From positions 29,529-93,528 of the forward strand of contig NZ_CABHOL010000050.1 in the NCBI RefSeq assembly GCF_902168135.1: 64,000 nucleotides of DNA, read 5' to 3'. This document shows, piece by piece, positions 9,100-16,848 of the stretch (within the stretch, counting starts at the first letter, position 1; every line of letters starts with the position of its first letter). The stretch comes from an uncultured Fluviicola sp. GTDB taxonomy: Bacteria; Bacteroidota; Bacteroidia; Flavobacteriales_D; Crocinitomicaceae. A program made the position numbers and the translations under genes. The notes below the pieces were generated by a model. The model was not told the origin of the DNA, searched no databases, and saw only the letters and a program-made list of their open reading frames with translations.

Positions 9100-10347
9100 T
9101 TAATGATTTTCTGAGGCCTTGTAGAGCTTGATTATCAGACGGGTAGAAGAGGGTGCGAGGTGTTTTTTTGAAACTGCTACACCGGGTATCCAAATGGTCT
9201 CTTTTCCGCTTTTAAATACCGGATAGGAATCTCTCCATTGTTCCGGAATACCTGCATCCTTCAATAATTTGAATACTTTGGTTTTTCCTTTTACGCCAGG
9301 ACGCTGAATGGTGTCTGAAGCGTCTGCAAAGCTTTGGGTGAGTGGAATACTCATGCTTGCGGGATCCAGGTAAACTTCCCATTTTGAAAACGATTTAGGT
9401 AAGAATTCAACCTCTTCAATCTTGAACTCCCATTGACTAATTTCTGTAAAATTGGAGTTCCAGGAAAATCCATCTTTAGTTCTAAACAAGGAACTCTTAT
9501 CGATTTTAGCACTGAGTTTGGCATTGCTTAATCCTTGGATACGATCAATCATCCAAATCGGCCATGAGAAATAATGACAGCATGCGATGCGTTCTTCCAT
9601 TGTCAGTTCAGACCATTCACTGAAAGGAATCTGAGCATTTCTCTCCCAGGACCGAAGTTTCGATTTTAAAGAATCCTGAACAGCCTGCTGGGTTTCGCGA
9701 AATGCAGTTTGAATAAGTTGAATGGAATGGTTCAATCCCGGATTGGTTTCCAGTAACTGTGGAATAATGATATTCCTGAATTGGTTTCGCTTGTAGTTAT
9801 TTTCTTCGTTGCTTGCATCTTCCCGCCATTGGATGTTATTTTCGAGAGCATAGTTTCTTAAGTCCTCTTTGGAAAGCCCTAAGAAGGGCCGGATGATTCC
9901 ATTTCGTTCGGTGTGCATTCCACCAAGCCCGAAAATACCTGAGCCGCGCATTAACTGCAGGAAGAAGGTTTCTACCTGGTCGTCTGAATGATGTGCAAGT
10001 AAAACCCGGTTTTCAGGTAATTTTTGAATGAATTCCCGGAACAGTTCGTGGCGGAATTTTCGTGCAGCTTCCTGCAGGTTGATGCCTTTTCCTTTGGTTA
10101 ATTCTTTCGGACAGCGAACCACCTCCATTTCCAGTTTGTGTTTTTGTGCCAGGCTGCGAACAAACGCCTCGTCCTTGTCACTTTCCTCACCTCGCAGCTG
10201 GTAATTGATATGAAGGACCATGGGTTCGAATCCCAGCGGGATCAGTGCTTCCAGTAAAACCGTCGAATCAAGCCCGCCCGAACAAGCCACGCACAGGTTA
10301 AACTTTTGCAGGTCTAACTTTGAAAGTGCTTCTTTTACCACTGACAT
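9100..10347 (-). CDS. tilS: tRNA(Ile)-lysidine synthase TilS
   Basis: The protein has 415 residues. TilS modifies C34 of the CAU-anticodon tRNA-Ile to lysidine, an essential step for AUA decoding. The N-terminal PP-loop SGGLDST (23-29) binds ATP. LHINYQLRGEESDKDEAFV, LLAHHSDDQVETFFLQLMRGSG and IIRPFLGLSKEDLRNYA are typical TilS segments. The C-terminal domain (RPGVKGKTKVFKLLKDAGIPEQWRDSYPVF) is the TilS acceptor-stem-binding domain. It overlaps the upstream pabB gene by 13 bases, so the two are co-transcribed and possibly translationally coupled. Confidence 0.96.
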   Translation of the reverse strand: MSVVKEALSKLDLQKFNLCVACSGGLDSTVLLEALIPLGFEPMVLHINYQLRGEESDKDEAFVRSLAQKHKLEMEVVRCPKELTKGKGINLQEAARKFRHELFREFIQKLPENRVLLAHHSDDQVETFFLQLMRGSGIFGLGGMHTERNGIIRPFLGLSKEDLRNYALENNIQWREDASNEENNYKRNQFRNIIIPQLLETNPGLNHSIQLIQTAFRETQQAVQDSLKSKLRSWERNAQIPFSEWSELTMEERIACCHYFSWPIWMIDRIQGLSNAKLSAKIDKSSLFRTKDGFSWNSNFTEISQWEFKIEEVEFLPKSFSKWEVYLDPASMSIPLTQSFADASDTIQRPGVKGKTKVFKLLKDAGIPEQWRDSYPVFKSGKETIWIPGVAVSKKHLAPSSTRLIIKLYKASENH

Positions 10348-11519
10348 GTTCCGAAAAGTGAGAGGATTTTACCGACTTTAACCCTGCATTCTTCGTATTC
10401 GGCTTCTGCGTCCGAAAGCGTGGTGATTGCTCCGCCGACTCCGCAGGATAGTTTCTTTGTCCGGGTATCATAAAATAAGGTACGGATCAGAACATTCAGG
10501 TCGAAATCTGAATTGGGATAAATCACACCAAAGGAGCCTGAGTAAAATTCCCTGGAGAACCCTTCGTATTTTTCGGCCAGTTCTACCGCGGATTTTTTTG
10601 GTGCTCCTGTCATAGAGCCCATGGGGAAAGCCGCTTTCAGAATTTCCGAGAAAGTTGCAGTTTCCTTCAGTTCGCAGGAAATGGTAGAAATTAGTTGATG
10701 AACGGTGGGGAAAGAGTAGATCTCACACAACTCATCCACATGTACACTTCCTTTTGCTGCCACCCGCGACAAATCGTTTCGCACCAGGTCTACGATCATG
10801 ACATTTTCTGCGCGTTCTTTTTTGCTGGTCTGAAGGTTATTGCGGTTTTGCAGGTCCTCCAAATCAGTTAAACCCCTTGGAGCCGTTCCTTTAATGGGCT
10901 GTGAAATGAGTTTTGTTCCTTTCTTTTGAATAAATCGTTCCGGGCTTGCTGAGGCGAGCATCCAATCTGTTGTTTCAACCAATCCTGCAAAAGGGGTTGG
11001 GTTTACTTCCCACATGCGCATGAAGAAGGGTTGAATGGATGTCAGTTCAATTTCTTGTGAATCGATCAGCTGACAGAAGTTCAATTCGTAAATATCACCT
11101 AACTGAATGTGTTCCTTCAATTGGCGGATGCGTTCCAGGTAAGTTTTTTGATCGATCTTTGCCGACCACCGGATGGAAGGTGCCGGTTCGTTTTTCCGGA
11201 AGAGGTCTTCTGCCAGTTGTAAATTGGTTTCGTCATTTTTTCCTTCCAAAGGATAAGCAGTTCCACCTTCATATAAATAAGTGCTTTCCGGGACCCAAAC
11301 CCGCAGTAAAGGCAGTTGGTTCGGGGCGTGTGGAACGGAAAGGATGTCAAGTCCCAGCTGGTAGTTGATAACCGTGAACAGGGTTTTGCCTTTGTGTTCG
11401 TCGAGAAAAGCGTTCAGTGCAGACCAGTTCAGGTCGGAATGTAGTAAAAACTCTGTTTCGCATCCGATCCCGACGAGGAAGGAGTTTTCCTGATACCTGA
11501 AAAGTGCACGCTCAATCAT
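10335..11519 (-). CDS. pabB: Aminodeoxychorismate synthase component I / chorismate-binding enzyme
   Basis: This 394-residue chorismate-utilising enzyme has the hallmark C-terminal motifs PIKGTAPRG, IVDLVRNDLSRVA, the segment GSMTGAPKKSAVELAEKYE, and GVGGAITTLSDAEAEYEEC. The N-terminal part is short. That, with the lack of a tryptophan-feedback LLES motif, favours PabB (folate branch, aminodeoxychorismate) over anthranilate synthase TrpE. No amidotransferase (PabA) or lyase (PabC) lies beside it, so it must use partners encoded elsewhere. It is the first gene of a two-gene unit with tilS. Its promoter element ends four bases before ATG. Confidence 0.85.
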   Translation of the reverse strand: MIERALFRYQENSFLVGIGCETEFLLHSDLNWSALNAFLDEHKGKTLFTVINYQLGLDILSVPHAPNQLPLLRVWVPESTYLYEGGTAYPLEGKNDETNLQLAEDLFRKNEPAPSIRWSAKIDQKTYLERIRQLKEHIQLGDIYELNFCQLIDSQEIELTSIQPFFMRMWEVNPTPFAGLVETTDWMLASASPERFIQKKGTKLISQPIKGTAPRGLTDLEDLQNRNNLQTSKKERAENVMIVDLVRNDLSRVAAKGSVHVDELCEIYSFPTVHQLISTISCELKETATFSEILKAAFPMGSMTGAPKKSAVELAEKYEGFSREFYSGSFGVIYPNSDFDLNVLIRTLFYDTRTKKLSCGVGGAITTLSDAEAEYEECRVKVGKILSLFGTCQW

Positions 11520-11523
11520 TTAA

Positions 11524-11531
11524 CAAAATTA
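11524..11531 (-). promoter_or_regulatory. -7 element of pabB-tilS
   Basis: TAATTTTG on the minus strand ends four bases before the pabB ATG (11519). It overlaps the left arm of the intergenic inverted repeat that starts at 11527. Confidence 0.55.
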
Positions 11532-11706
11532 CGAATTACGTCCCGATAATTATCGGGATACGAATGCCGAATTATTGAATGTTTCTGGGTTGTCCATTTG
11601 CTGGCTATGCCTAATTGATTCTGGAGAATTTATTGATTTAGGTCTAATTTCACATCTTTTAAGAGCGAATCATCCATTCGTAATTAGGCATTCGGAATTC
11701 GTAATT
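11527..11706. repeat. MITE-like element with terminal inverted repeats
   Basis: The left arm (11527-11579) and right arm (11675-11706) are imperfect inverted copies built on AATTACGAATT...CGAATGCC. The left arm carries an extra perfect 18-bp palindrome, TCCCGATAATTATCGGGA (11541-11558). The element fills the space between divergent pabB and the acyltransferase and supplies part of both upstream regions. No coding capacity is seen. Confidence 0.6.
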
Positions 11707-11711
11707 ATGAA

Positions 11712-13055
11712 ATGATTAATTTCGTTCAAAACCCACTCATGTTATACCGAATCTTAAAAGCGATCATTTCATTTGGAATCAGGCATTACTACCGCGAAAT
11801 CAAAGTTGTGAATAAAGAACTATTGGACAGGGAGAACGGTCCTTTGATCATTATCGCGAACCACCCGAATACCCTGATGGATGCCTGGATGGTTGGTTTT
11901 GCCAACCGGAGACGTGTTCATTTTATGGCAAAAGCAACTTTTTTTAATTCTCCGTTCAAACGCAAATTATTGGGTGCACTGGGAATGATCCCGATCAACC
12001 GGAAATCGGACGGAGCTGTCTCAGGTGTTAATAACAAAGATTCGTTCGAGGCTTGTTACCAATTATTGGAAAGGGGCGATGTTTTGGTCATTTTTCCGGA
12101 AGGAACCAGTTTTCTGGAACGTAAACTCCGGGAGATCAAAACAGGTACTGCGCGCATTGCATTGGAGGTAGAACGCAGGAACCTGGGAAAACTAGGATTG
12201 AAAGTTGTTCCGATCGGACTGAACTATGTTTCGGCGGATTCTTACCGCGGAAAAGTATTGGTACATGTGGGTAGACCTATCGAACTGGCCGACTTGTGGA
12301 AAGAGTATGAATCCAACCAGGCGCATGCGGCCAAGCTGCTTACGGAACGTTTCAGGGTTGAGTTGTCTCGTGTTTTTGTGAACATGGAGGATTCTGCACG
12401 TGAAGACCTGGTGGAGCAACTGGCAGATCTTTTCGTAACCAAGTACACGAAACAAACGGATGTTGCCGGTGAAATGAATTTCATGAAATCTGTCCAGGCG
12501 CGTTTGGAAGAATACAGTTTGACCAGTCCGTGGAAGTTGAATGAAATACAGACTGAAACGAGTAATGTATTTGCGTCACTACAGTTTTTGGGGATTAAAC
12601 CAGATTTCCTGGACCGTCCGTACAGATCATCGTTGTTTTTGAGGCAGTTTATTCAGAGCTGGCTGTTTGTTATTCTGACTGTTCCGGTCTTTCTCGTTGG
12701 GTTTATTCATCACGTGGTTCCGTATTGGCTGATCGGTTGGATTGTACCGAAAATGACCAAAGAAGTGGAGTACCATGCGCCCTTGTCGATTTTGCTGGGA
12801 TTGCTCCTTTACCCGTTAAATTATTTGGGATTTGGCCTGCTTGCACATTTTTGTCTGGATCTTTCCTGGCTGGAAACATTGCTTTATTTGGCGGTGCTTC
12901 CGTTATTCGGGACCTTTGCCCATTACTACATGCGCTACATGTCCCATTTGAATTCCAAGCAGCGTTTCGGTCGTTTTGCGCGAAGAAGGAGTGCTATTCT
13001 CCAAAATTTACGCGAACAGCGGGAACAGTTGAAAGACCTGATTTTTAGAGATTAA
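11712..13055 (+). CDS. PlsC-type glycerol-phosphate acyltransferase family membrane protein
   Basis: The protein has 447 residues. The N-terminal half is an acyltransferase domain: NHPNTLMD (His51-x5-Asp57) is the catalytic HX4D-type box, followed by the substrate segment IPINRK (about 93) and FPEGTSF (about 127), as in 1-acyl-sn-glycerol-3-phosphate acyltransferases. The second half has several hydrophobic segments (LFVILTVPVFLVGFIHHVV, LSILLGLLLYPLNYLGFGLLAHF, LLYLAVLPLFGTFAHYY), so it is membrane-bound. It probably acylates lysophosphatidic acid or a related lipid; the exact acceptor cannot be read. The ATG at 11712 is chosen because the earlier ATG at 11707 runs into a stop after two codons. 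Confidence 0.85.
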   Translation: MINFVQNPLMLYRILKAIISFGIRHYYREIKVVNKELLDRENGPLIIIANHPNTLMDAWMVGFANRRRVHFMAKATFFNSPFKRKLLGALGMIPINRKSDGAVSGVNNKDSFEACYQLLERGDVLVIFPEGTSFLERKLREIKTGTARIALEVERRNLGKLGLKVVPIGLNYVSADSYRGKVLVHVGRPIELADLWKEYESNQAHAAKLLTERFRVELSRVFVNMEDSAREDLVEQLADLFVTKYTKQTDVAGEMNFMKSVQARLEEYSLTSPWKLNEIQTETSNVFASLQFLGIKPDFLDRPYRSSLFLRQFIQSWLFVILTVPVFLVGFIHHVVPYWLIGWIVPKMTKEVEYHAPLSILLGLLLYPLNYLGFGLLAHFCLDLSWLETLLYLAVLPLFGTFAHYYMRYMSHLNSKQRFGRFARRRSAILQNLREQREQLKDLIFRD

Positions 13056-13120
13056 GCGAGTGTTAAATAGGTGTGAATGAAACCAAATTCATTTTTTTTA
13101 CTTTTTTTTCGGGAAAATCC

Positions 13121-13150
13121 TTTGATAGAACGATGCATTTATTAATTTTG
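13121..13150 (+). promoter_or_regulatory. Promoter of tRNA-Ser
   Basis: TTTG (13121-13124), an 18-base gap and TAATTTTG (13143-13150) fit the Bacteroidetes consensus, 46 bases before the mature tRNA. Confidence 0.65.
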
Positions 13151-13195
13151 CGCCTGTCTTAGGGAGACCTCAGACGCGTTCTTTGTAAGAATATT

Positions 13196-13282
13196 GGAGG
13201 GATGGGTGAGAGGCTGAAACCACCAGTTTGCTAAACTGACGTACGGGTAACTGTACCGCGGGTTCGAATCCCGCTCTCTCCG
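13196..13282 (+). tRNA. tRNA-Ser(GCT)
   Basis: The 87-nt cloverleaf has a 7-bp acceptor stem (GGAGGGA/TCTCTCC, one G-T pair). The anticodon loop TTGCTAA carries GCT, which reads AGC/AGU. A long variable arm and the T-loop GGTTCGAATCC are present. The long variable arm confirms a class II serine tRNA. The full 3' CCA is not encoded. Confidence 0.95.
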
Positions 13283-13302
13283 CAAAATTTTTCTCAAAGG
13301 GC

Positions 13303-13332
13303 TTGCAGAAGTGAAATAAGTAACTATCTTTG
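13303..13332 (+). promoter_or_regulatory. Promoter of tRNA-Pro
   Basis: TTG (13303-13305), 19 bases and TATCTTTG (13325-13332) are an exact match to the consensus. The predicted transcript carries a leader of about 60 bases before the tRNA. Confidence 0.8.
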
Positions 13333-13398
13333 CACCCTCAAAACAGAGAAAACACAGCTTCAAAAACGATTGAAGTAACTTGAAATAAAAGCCTAGTT

Positions 13399-13473
13399 CG
13401 GGGCGTAGCGTAGTCCGGTCATCGCGCCTGGTTTGGGACCAGGAGGTCGCAGGTTCGAATCCTGCCGCCCCGA
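13399..13473 (+). tRNA. tRNA-Pro(TGG)
   Basis: The acceptor stem CGGGGCG/CGCCCCG is perfect. The anticodon stem CCTGG/CCAGG closes a loop with anticodon TGG, and the T-arm is GCAGGTTCGAATCCTGC. It is 75 nt long and CCA is not encoded. A strong terminator follows seven bases later. Confidence 0.95.
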
Positions 13474-13479
13474 CACAAG

Positions 13480-13509
13480 AAAAGGGGATGAGCAATCATC
13501 CCCTTTTTT
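13480..13509 (+). terminator. Terminator after tRNA-Pro
   Basis: GGGGATGA (13484-13491), a GCAA loop and TCATCCCC (13496-13503) are followed by six T. Confidence 0.9.
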
Positions 13510-13575
13510 GTTTTAGAAATTTAGGTATTGCACTGCGCTAACGCTTGTGCGTTAGTTCAAAGCAGCGCTTTCAAC

Positions 13576-13649
13576 GGTCCCATAGCTCAGCTGGATAGAG
13601 CAACTGCCTTCTAAGCAGTAGGTCTTTGGTTCGAATCCAAATGGGATCA
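13576..13649 (+). tRNA. tRNA-Arg(TCT)
   Basis: The 74-nt cloverleaf has acceptor stem GGTCCCA/TGGGATC (one G-T pair). The anticodon stem CTGCC...AGCAG holds the loop CTTCTAA with anticodon TCT (reads AGA), and the T-arm is TTTGGTTCGAATCCAAA. It marks the left border of the accessory block that follows. Its 3' end and terminator have degenerate echoes downstream. Confidence 0.95.
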
Positions 13650-13651
13650 CA

Positions 13652-13690
13652 AAAAGAAAAAGCATCGCGAAAGTGATGCTTTTTCTTTTC
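13652..13690 (+). terminator. Terminator after tRNA-Arg
   Basis: AAAGAAAAAGCATC pairs with GATGCTTTTTCTTT around the GCGAAAGT loop. A close relative, with a GCGGGAGT loop, stands at 16388-16428 and a more distant one at 24738-24774. Confidence 0.9.
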
Positions 13691-13734
13691 AGGGACGAGT
13701 GTGAGAATTGAGTGTGGGATTCGTGTTCGAAGCT

Positions 13735-14018
13735 GAGATCAACTTCCTCCTTTGAAGGAGGACCGAGGAGGATGGCGATACGAAAATCTCCCGAAAACCA
13801 TCGGTTTAATTCATTTTTCCAAATCTTCAACGCGGTTCGAATCCTATTGGCTTTCAGGTAAACTTTCCCGGAATTTTTAAACAGTGAGTTGGTTTTCAGA
13901 ATTATTGATTAGTATTGAAGCAATAACGTAACGAAGGCTATTCGCAAAAACATCTGAAATTCAGTATAAAATCCGATTTTAATTAGTTGTAAGTAGTTGG
14001 AGTTGCGCATATAAGTAA
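13735..14018 (+). repeat. Leader repeat A in front of the first accessory gene (no gene here)
   Basis: The ~400 bases between tRNA-Arg and the first accessory gene hold no credible ORF. They contain a GA-rich palindromic fragment (13744-13793), a stretch alignable with 16535-16765 (shared AAATCTCCCG, TCGAATCC and TTGGCTTTCAGG), and the segment TTTTCAGAATTATTG (13893-13907), repeated at 14976 and 16733. The end (AGTTGTAAGTAGTTGGAGTTGC) is near-identical to the region before the SIR2 gene. Confidence 0.65.
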
Positions 14019-14028
14019 GTTAGGTGCA
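14019..14028 (+). other. Integron-like cassette boundary core (GTTAGGT)
   Basis: GTTAGGT fits the attC R' core GTTRRRY. With three more bases it forms a perfect 10-base inverted match to TGCACCTAAC at 14742-14751 behind the gene. Homology between leader repeats A and B also breaks off close to this point. Confidence 0.5.
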
Positions 14029-14047
14029 ATTTGAAAAATACAACCGC

Positions 14048-14734
14048 ATGGAAATAAATGAAACTTTAGTTGAAAAAATAATAGAATTCCTTAAAGAAAT
14101 TGAGATTGAGTATCAGAAAGTCCAAGGGCTTATTTTAACTGAAGATGACCTTAAGTGTCTCTTATTTTCAAAACTATATGGACATCTTCATACTGCAAAT
14201 ACAATTGATACTGGAGTATCAGCTTCAGCAATTCATTCTGAAGTAAAATTCTATGATGAAGAAGGTTTATTAACCCTTATACCTGACTTATGCATTGTTG
14301 AGCCAAGACATATTAGTATTTTTCATTCAGTTGAATTTAAAATAAAAAGAAGTCACTTAACCTATGAATACAAAAAACTGCCACGCAAAAGTGTTGAAAT
14401 TGGGGGTAACACCATTATCATAGAACTTAAATTTTGCAGAGACAAGAATGGAATTAACGAAGCTGACATTGATACTTACAATAATGATATATTGAAAATA
14501 AAAAAGTTACAAGAAATAGTACAAAGAAGAAGCTCTGGAAACGACAAAATGTTTGGCATATTTGCGGTATTCAACAAAACCAATGGAGGAGTCGAATTAG
14601 TTAAGCCTATTATGGAAGCAGAAAATCCTAGAATAATAACTTTTTACGGGACAGGACTTGTTGATTTCAGCCAAGAACACCGATTTCCAAATAATGAAGA
14701 TGGTTATTTGACTCAACGACATGCTTGGTGCTAA
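14048..14734 (+). CDS. PD-(D/E)XK nuclease-like protein, cassette-borne
   Basis: The protein has 228 residues from the ATG at 14048; a GTG at 14024 would add eight but lies on the cassette core. After a helical N-terminus comes HSEVKF (Glu65), LLTLIPDLCIVE (Asp80) and NTIIIELKF (Glu126, Lys128). This is the E...D...ExK order of PD-(D/E)XK restriction-endonuclease folds. A helix and late strands (MFGIFAVFN, RIITFYGTGLVDF) complete a small single-domain nuclease. The function is otherwise unrecognised: it could be a defence nuclease or a REase-fold protein of unknown target. It is AT-rich relative to its surroundings and enclosed by cassette-like ends, which suggests horizontal arrival. Confidence 0.65.
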   Translation: MEINETLVEKIIEFLKEIEIEYQKVQGLILTEDDLKCLLFSKLYGHLHTANTIDTGVSASAIHSEVKFYDEEGLLTLIPDLCIVEPRHISIFHSVEFKIKRSHLTYEYKKLPRKSVEIGGNTIIIELKFCRDKNGINEADIDTYNNDILKIKKLQEIVQRRSSGNDKMFGIFAVFNKTNGGVELVKPIMEAENPRIITFYGTGLVDFSQEHRFPNNEDGYLTQRHAWC

Positions 14735-14741
14735 AATAAAC

Positions 14742-14873
14742 TGCACCTAACACGGGTTTTGCGTCAGGGGGGCTGACGTGCAAACTTGGAGCTTTGTGCT
14801 TCTATTAAACTTTAATAATAAATTGAAATTTTGTGCTCCGAAACCCGCCTGAACGCAAAGCCCGAAAACGTCA
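14742..14873 (+). repeat. attC-like recombination site behind the nuclease-like gene
   Basis: ACCTAAC (14745-14751) fits the R'' core RYYYAAC. CGGGTTTTGCGTCAGG (14753-14768) pairs with CCTGAACGCAAAGCCCG (14848-14864) with one G-T pair and one unpaired A. This is the imperfect-stem, extrahelical-base layout of integron attC sites. A GGAGC/GCTCC pair lies in the loop. The right-hand core is degenerate (ACGTCATA instead of GTTRRRY). This region plus the following leader explains the 430 bases without a gene. Confidence 0.5.
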
Positions 14874-14906
14874 TAATTATGCTATCACTTAATCTTGATT
14901 AAGAAG

Positions 14907-15130
14907 GGTGTTCGACTTTTTTTGTGATAGGTTTCAGACTTGATTTTGTTTGTAAGAACTCTTTGCAATAATTGTTTTTCAGAATAATTGTGTATCATTG
15001 AAGTTAAAACGTAACAGGAGCCCTTCACACAATGAAATCAATTAATTTCAATTTAAAATCCGCTTTTTAAGCTGTTGCAAGTAGTTTGAGTTGCATATCT
15101 ATATTAAGTGTTTGAAACTTCGCAAATAAT
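14907..15130 (+). repeat. Junction repeat and leader repeat B in front of the SIR2 gene
   Basis: The stretch opens with GGTGTTCGACT...GATAGGTTTCAG (14907-14937), also present at 16358-16386 and partly at 18283-18300. It continues with TTTTCAGAATAATTG (14976-14990) and ends in TTGCAAGTAGTTTGAGTTGCATAT, a close match to the end of leader A. Confidence 0.6.
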
Positions 15131-15164
15131 GTATCGAATGACTAAAGATGACACCAACTAATTT

Positions 15165-16250
15165 ATGAGTAATGGGTTTTTATTAGGAGCAGGTGCTTCA
15201 TATGAATTAGGGATGCCTCTTGTTGATGAATTGTCTGAGATGTTCAAGAAACAATTGATCAATGCAATAAGTCTACCTGGTTATAATTCGCCAGGCCCAA
15301 TACGTAAATTGGCGCTAAGCTTGCTCGAAGATCCAGATTTAAATTATGAAGATATCATCGGTCGACTTGAAATAGAATTCTTCCGAAATAGAGATAATAA
15401 CTTACACAATGAATGGCACTGGATAATAAAAAAATATAATGATGCCATTTTTTGGATACTCTATGATATACATTCTAGAAAACTAGAATTTATCGATGCT
15501 CAATTAGAACTATTTAAATCGATTGAAAAGTTTTGTACCACCTCTCCACTTTGGGTGTTTAGTCTCAATCATGACTTATTGTTTGAAATGATCTGTACAG
15601 CTACCCAAATCCCAATGAAATTCGGAATGAACGGCAAGAAAGAAATCTATGGAGTAAATTTCGAAACCCTTTCTAAAGAAGAAATGAACTCTAATAGGTT
15701 TAGTTTCTTTACAAAAGAAAAAAGAACCGTTAATCTTGTAAAAATGCATGGTGCTCTTGATCTATTCACTGAAGGTAATAATAGAGATTATTTAAAGATT
15801 GTAAACAGCAACTCTCCTTCAGCAACATTCAAGGATTTAAAGCATATTGTTGAAACTGATATGGCAACTAAAAATAATAAGATATCATTTTCACCTCTTA
15901 TAACATATTTTGATAATGATGGAGTAGATCAGTTTCTAATGAAAACAATTTTATCTGGAAAACATAAATTTACCGACAAAATACAACATGATTCAGGGAA
16001 TTGGTTTTTTAGAATATTTGAAGGGTATATAAATCATGTCAAATCACTTTACGTTATTGGATATAGTTTTGGAGATGAGCACATCAACATTCGTCTGTGT
16101 GATTGGATAAGTTTTTCAGCCTCAAGGAAATTAATAATTGTCAATCCTGGAATAGGAGAAATACCTTTGCAATTCAGACACTTAAAAGATCAATGTTCCA
16201 TAATGAAAATCGGTTTCCGAGATTTTTTACATCAAAACTCTTCAAGATAA
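15165..16250 (+). CDS. SIR2-domain protein, probable defence NADase
   Basis: This 361-residue protein has the SIR2 (sirtuin-like) NAD-binding fold. GFLLGAGASYELGMPL (GAGAS at 8-12) is the Rossmann loop, VFSLNHDLLFE (Asn135, Asp137) is the T/S-x-N-x-D motif, and KMHGALDL carries the catalytic His195. LYVIGYSFGDEHINIRL near residue 300 is the conserved GYSF.DEHIN end. Sirtuin zinc cysteines are absent. Bacterial SIR2 domains of this kind occur in antiphage systems (Thoeris ThsA, DSR, SIR2-STAND), where they deplete NAD+ after infection; here that role is inferred from family and context. It follows a nuclease-like gene and precedes a membrane protein. No fused sensor domain is visible, so a sensor must be another protein or the ~100-residue helical insert. 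Confidence 0.8.
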   Translation: MSNGFLLGAGASYELGMPLVDELSEMFKKQLINAISLPGYNSPGPIRKLALSLLEDPDLNYEDIIGRLEIEFFRNRDNNLHNEWHWIIKKYNDAIFWILYDIHSRKLEFIDAQLELFKSIEKFCTTSPLWVFSLNHDLLFEMICTATQIPMKFGMNGKKEIYGVNFETLSKEEMNSNRFSFFTKEKRTVNLVKMHGALDLFTEGNNRDYLKIVNSNSPSATFKDLKHIVETDMATKNNKISFSPLITYFDNDGVDQFLMKTILSGKHKFTDKIQHDSGNWFFRIFEGYINHVKSLYVIGYSFGDEHINIRLCDWISFSASRKLIIVNPGIGEIPLQFRHLKDQCSIMKIGFRDFLHQNSSR

Positions 16251-16357
16251 TAAGTTATAATTTGGTATTCCGTCTCAGTTTGCGTTTGAAAGAGTGAGTA
16301 GAAATGAGTTTTTCCCCAAGTTCCTGATACTGTGGTAAAACGTTAATCTGATTCCAA

Positions 16358-16765
16358 GGTGTTCGACTCTGGTTGCGATAGGTTCACAAAAGAAAAAAGC
16401 ATCGCGGGAGTGATGCTTTTTTCTTTTACATCATTCTCTTTCTGTTTCTCATTCTGCCCGATTTTCCCAGATGCTTTTTTCTTCAGAGCGAGAGCGGAGA
16501 GTGAGAATGAGGAAGGGAATCCGTGTTCGAAGCGACGATTTCATTTCCCCCTTCGGAGGTCAGACGACTCTGACGAGTGTCAGACTCCGTCAGAGGGGAC
16601 TAAGGGGGAGGATAAGCCCAAATCTCCCGCAAACCATTGATTTTATTGAGTTTTTCTATCGAATCAAAGTCATTCGAATCCAGTTGGCTTTCAGGCTTGA
16701 TTTCTTTCCCGATTTTCTCAATATCTTACTCTTTTTCAGAATTATTGTGTAGTATTGAAGCAAGT
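16358..16765 (+). repeat. Junction and leader repeat C (no gene in about 600 bases)
   Basis: Three parts are visible. The first is a tRNA-3'-end-like stretch, GGTGTTCGACTCTGGTTGCGATAGGTTCACA (given in parts: GGTGTTCGACT at 16358 and GATAGGTTCACA at 16377). Next is a copy of the tRNA-Arg terminator hairpin (16388-16428). Last is a GA-rich palindromic repeat (16541-16630, stem arms 16568-16575 and 16588-16595) running into TTGGCTTTCAGG and TTTTCAGAATTATTG (16733-16747). The order is the same as after the real tRNA-Arg, so this is a second, decayed copy of that flank. Two short frames here follow the repeat and are not credible genes. Confidence 0.65.
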
Positions 16766-16848
16766 AATGAGGACTATTCACAATTCAATTCCTGATATTT
16801 TATATAGAATTTTGATGTTAGAATAATGAGAAGTGTCCTAATGTAAAC

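Noticed and set aside
13142..13830. Two minus-strand open frames (13142-13495 and 13552-13830)
   Set aside because: They run through tRNA-Ser, tRNA-Pro and tRNA-Arg; their text (GFEPKTYCLEG-like) is the usual false translation of tRNA genes.
16358..16386. A second complete tRNA gene
   Set aside because: Only a T-arm-like and 3'-end-like segment is present; no anticodon or D-arm can be folded upstream.
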